DNA of 64,000 bases from an uncultured Clostridia bacterium (GTDB lineage: Bacteria; Bacillota; Clostridia; Peptostreptococcales; Anaerovoracaceae): positions 31,311 through 95,310 of the forward strand of contig CAKQOE010000003.1 in NCBI GenBank assembly GCA_934255545.1, written 5' to 3'. Both the position numbers and the translations under genes were made by a program. The notes below the pieces were generated by a model. The model did no database searches and was not told the origin of the DNA. It worked only from the letters and a program-made list of their open reading frames with translations. Positions 63,211 through 64,000 of this stretch are shown in pieces (the first letter of the stretch is position 1; the number at the start of each line of letters is the position of its first letter).

Positions 63211-64000
63211 ATATTGATAAAAAATACTATAATAGGCTTGATATTGATGGATTTGCACAAATGATGAAGGATCCGTCATACTGTTACAAATTTTACTGGC
63301 TGGAAGCTATCGTGCGTTTGATTGCAGAAAGAGTTGAAAAAACCACTTTTGACGACATTATAGATAAAATGATAACTATTGCATGGTATTCTGTAAGGGA
63401 GTTTCATATTCATTTAAGCGGATTACAGGCGGATGGTGTTGTGCGGGACGGTTTGGAGCGTGCTGTATTATTACTGAGTGAGCTAAGTGGTCTTGAGGCA
63501 AATGCTTCTGAGATTGAAATTATAAATGCGATTAAGGAGTATAATTCCCAGCTTAAGAAAGCAAAGGAACAACTTACTAATATGGTTCCATATAGAGCGC
63601 TTGCAGGATTTTTTACACATTATGATGAGAATGTTAAGTGGGGCAGCGTGCGTAGAATGACTGAATATATAAATAGAATAAATAATTTTGCTACGCCGCT
63701 TCCGTATACTCTTGGTGAGAGCAGCAGGCTTAAGAAAGAGGTCTATTTTGATAACGACTGGATAAAAATGATTCAGGATAATACTGTAAATATTTTGGGT
63801 TGGATTCAGTATGAGAAAGTAAAATGGCTTCAGAACAATAATCCGGAAGTGCCAGGACTGGTATATAAGCTTGCTCCTGCTGATGATAAGGTTAGGAAAT
63901 TGGGAAATGTAAGGAAGTTATGGGAAGGCATAATGGATGTATGCGTAGTAAATGATGTGTTTACAGGAAAGTCTGTTAATGCAAATCAGTATGATGTGGA
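63171..64000 (+). CDS. Probable HNH endonuclease, 3' truncated by window end
   Basis: An open frame of ~276 codons runs from ATG 63171, inside the methyltransferase end, to the last base without a stop. Residues include NIDKKYYNRLDIDGFAQMMK, YKFYWLEAIVRLIAER and, at the end, GIMDVCVVNDVFTGKSVNAN. The last segment resembles what precedes the catalytic DHF-IPWS block in a group of HNH nucleases, but that block lies beyond the window. The call therefore rests on context and partial similarity. Confidence 0.6.
   Translation, partial: MDECYSPQEEYDLNIDKKYYNRLDIDGFAQMMKDPSYCYKFYWLEAIVRLIAERVEKTTFDDIIDKMITIAWYSVREFHIHLSGLQADGVVRDGLERAVLLLSELSGLEANASEIEIINAIKEYNSQLKKAKEQLTNMVPYRALAGFFTHYDENVKWGSVRRMTEYINRINNFATPLPYTLGESSRLKKEVYFDNDWIKMIQDNTVNILGWIQYEKVKWLQNNNPEVPGLVYKLAPADDKVRKLGNVRKLWEGIMDVCVVNDVFTGKSVNANQYDV

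Overview
The window looks like chromosomal DNA of an anaerobic, gut-associated Bacillota of class Clostridia. The evidence is two oxygen-sensitive glycyl radical enzymes with activases, a bile salt hydrolase, SLH-anchored surface proteins, a flavodiiron oxygen-scavenging fusion, lysine and preQ1 riboswitches, strong AGGAGG ribosome sites and AT-rich spacers. The species cannot be named from the sequence. No rRNA, tRNA, CRISPR array or intact transposase was seen.

Region 1 (1-31.9 kb) is a choline-degrading bacterial microcompartment locus. The key enzyme at 9411-12005 carries the known active-site residues of choline trimethylamine-lyase (CutC) at one constant offset, and its activase CutD follows. 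Upstream is a regulatory and transport block: TPR, DUF4037 and DUF4125 proteins, two overlapping SMR transporters, a MerR regulator with an effector-binding domain, and a first EutS/EutP pair. It ends in a terminator. A promoter with the 20-bp spacer typical of MerR control (5604-5635) then starts the main operon: DMT transporter, shell proteins, aldehyde dehydrogenase-like pseudoenzyme, CutC, CutD, second EutS/EutP pair, EutJ, EutN, PduS, PduT, EutQ, a shell protein with an acidic tail, a catalytic aldehyde dehydrogenase, PduL and a last shell protein. Choline would be split to trimethylamine and acetaldehyde in the compartment; acetaldehyde would go to acetyl-CoA and acetyl-phosphate, or to ethanol through the alcohol dehydrogenase at 25.8 kb. 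An SLH-anchored PHP-domain hydrolase sits between. An Old Yellow Enzyme-type protein, a flavodiiron/rubredoxin/NADH-oxidoreductase fusion and an FMN reductase follow.

Region 2 (31.9-43.6 kb) holds an AAA-ATPase/nuclease gene between two matching terminator hairpins, then two surface proteins. The first has a promoter with a G9 tract in its spacer, which is a candidate phase-variation switch. The second is a 2717-residue multidomain SLH protein.

Region 3 (43.6-48.6 kb) has a hydrolase on the minus strand, a queuosine precursor operon (queD, queE, folE, queF) behind a preQ1-type leader, a bile salt hydrolase and a cysteine-rich CCG protein.

Region 4 (48.6-54.4 kb) is the most novel unit. A sigma70-type promoter, a well-conserved lysine riboswitch and a terminator precede an uncharacterised glycyl radical enzyme, its activase and a LysP-type lysine permease. 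The enzyme has Gln where the dehydratases have a catalytic Glu. This suggests an undescribed radical reaction tied to lysine or a lysine relative.

Region 5 (54.4-64 kb) is accessory: transporters, an aldo/keto reductase, ten exact 51-bp tandem repeats, a small alarmone hydrolase-like gene, an orphan immunity-like gene, a DUF4143 ATPase, duplicated intergenic segments flanking that block, a chimeric gene remnant, and a methyltransferase overlapping a probable HNH nuclease cut by the window end. Short GC palindromes with the core GCGCC(C)GGCGC lie in many intergenic regions across the window.
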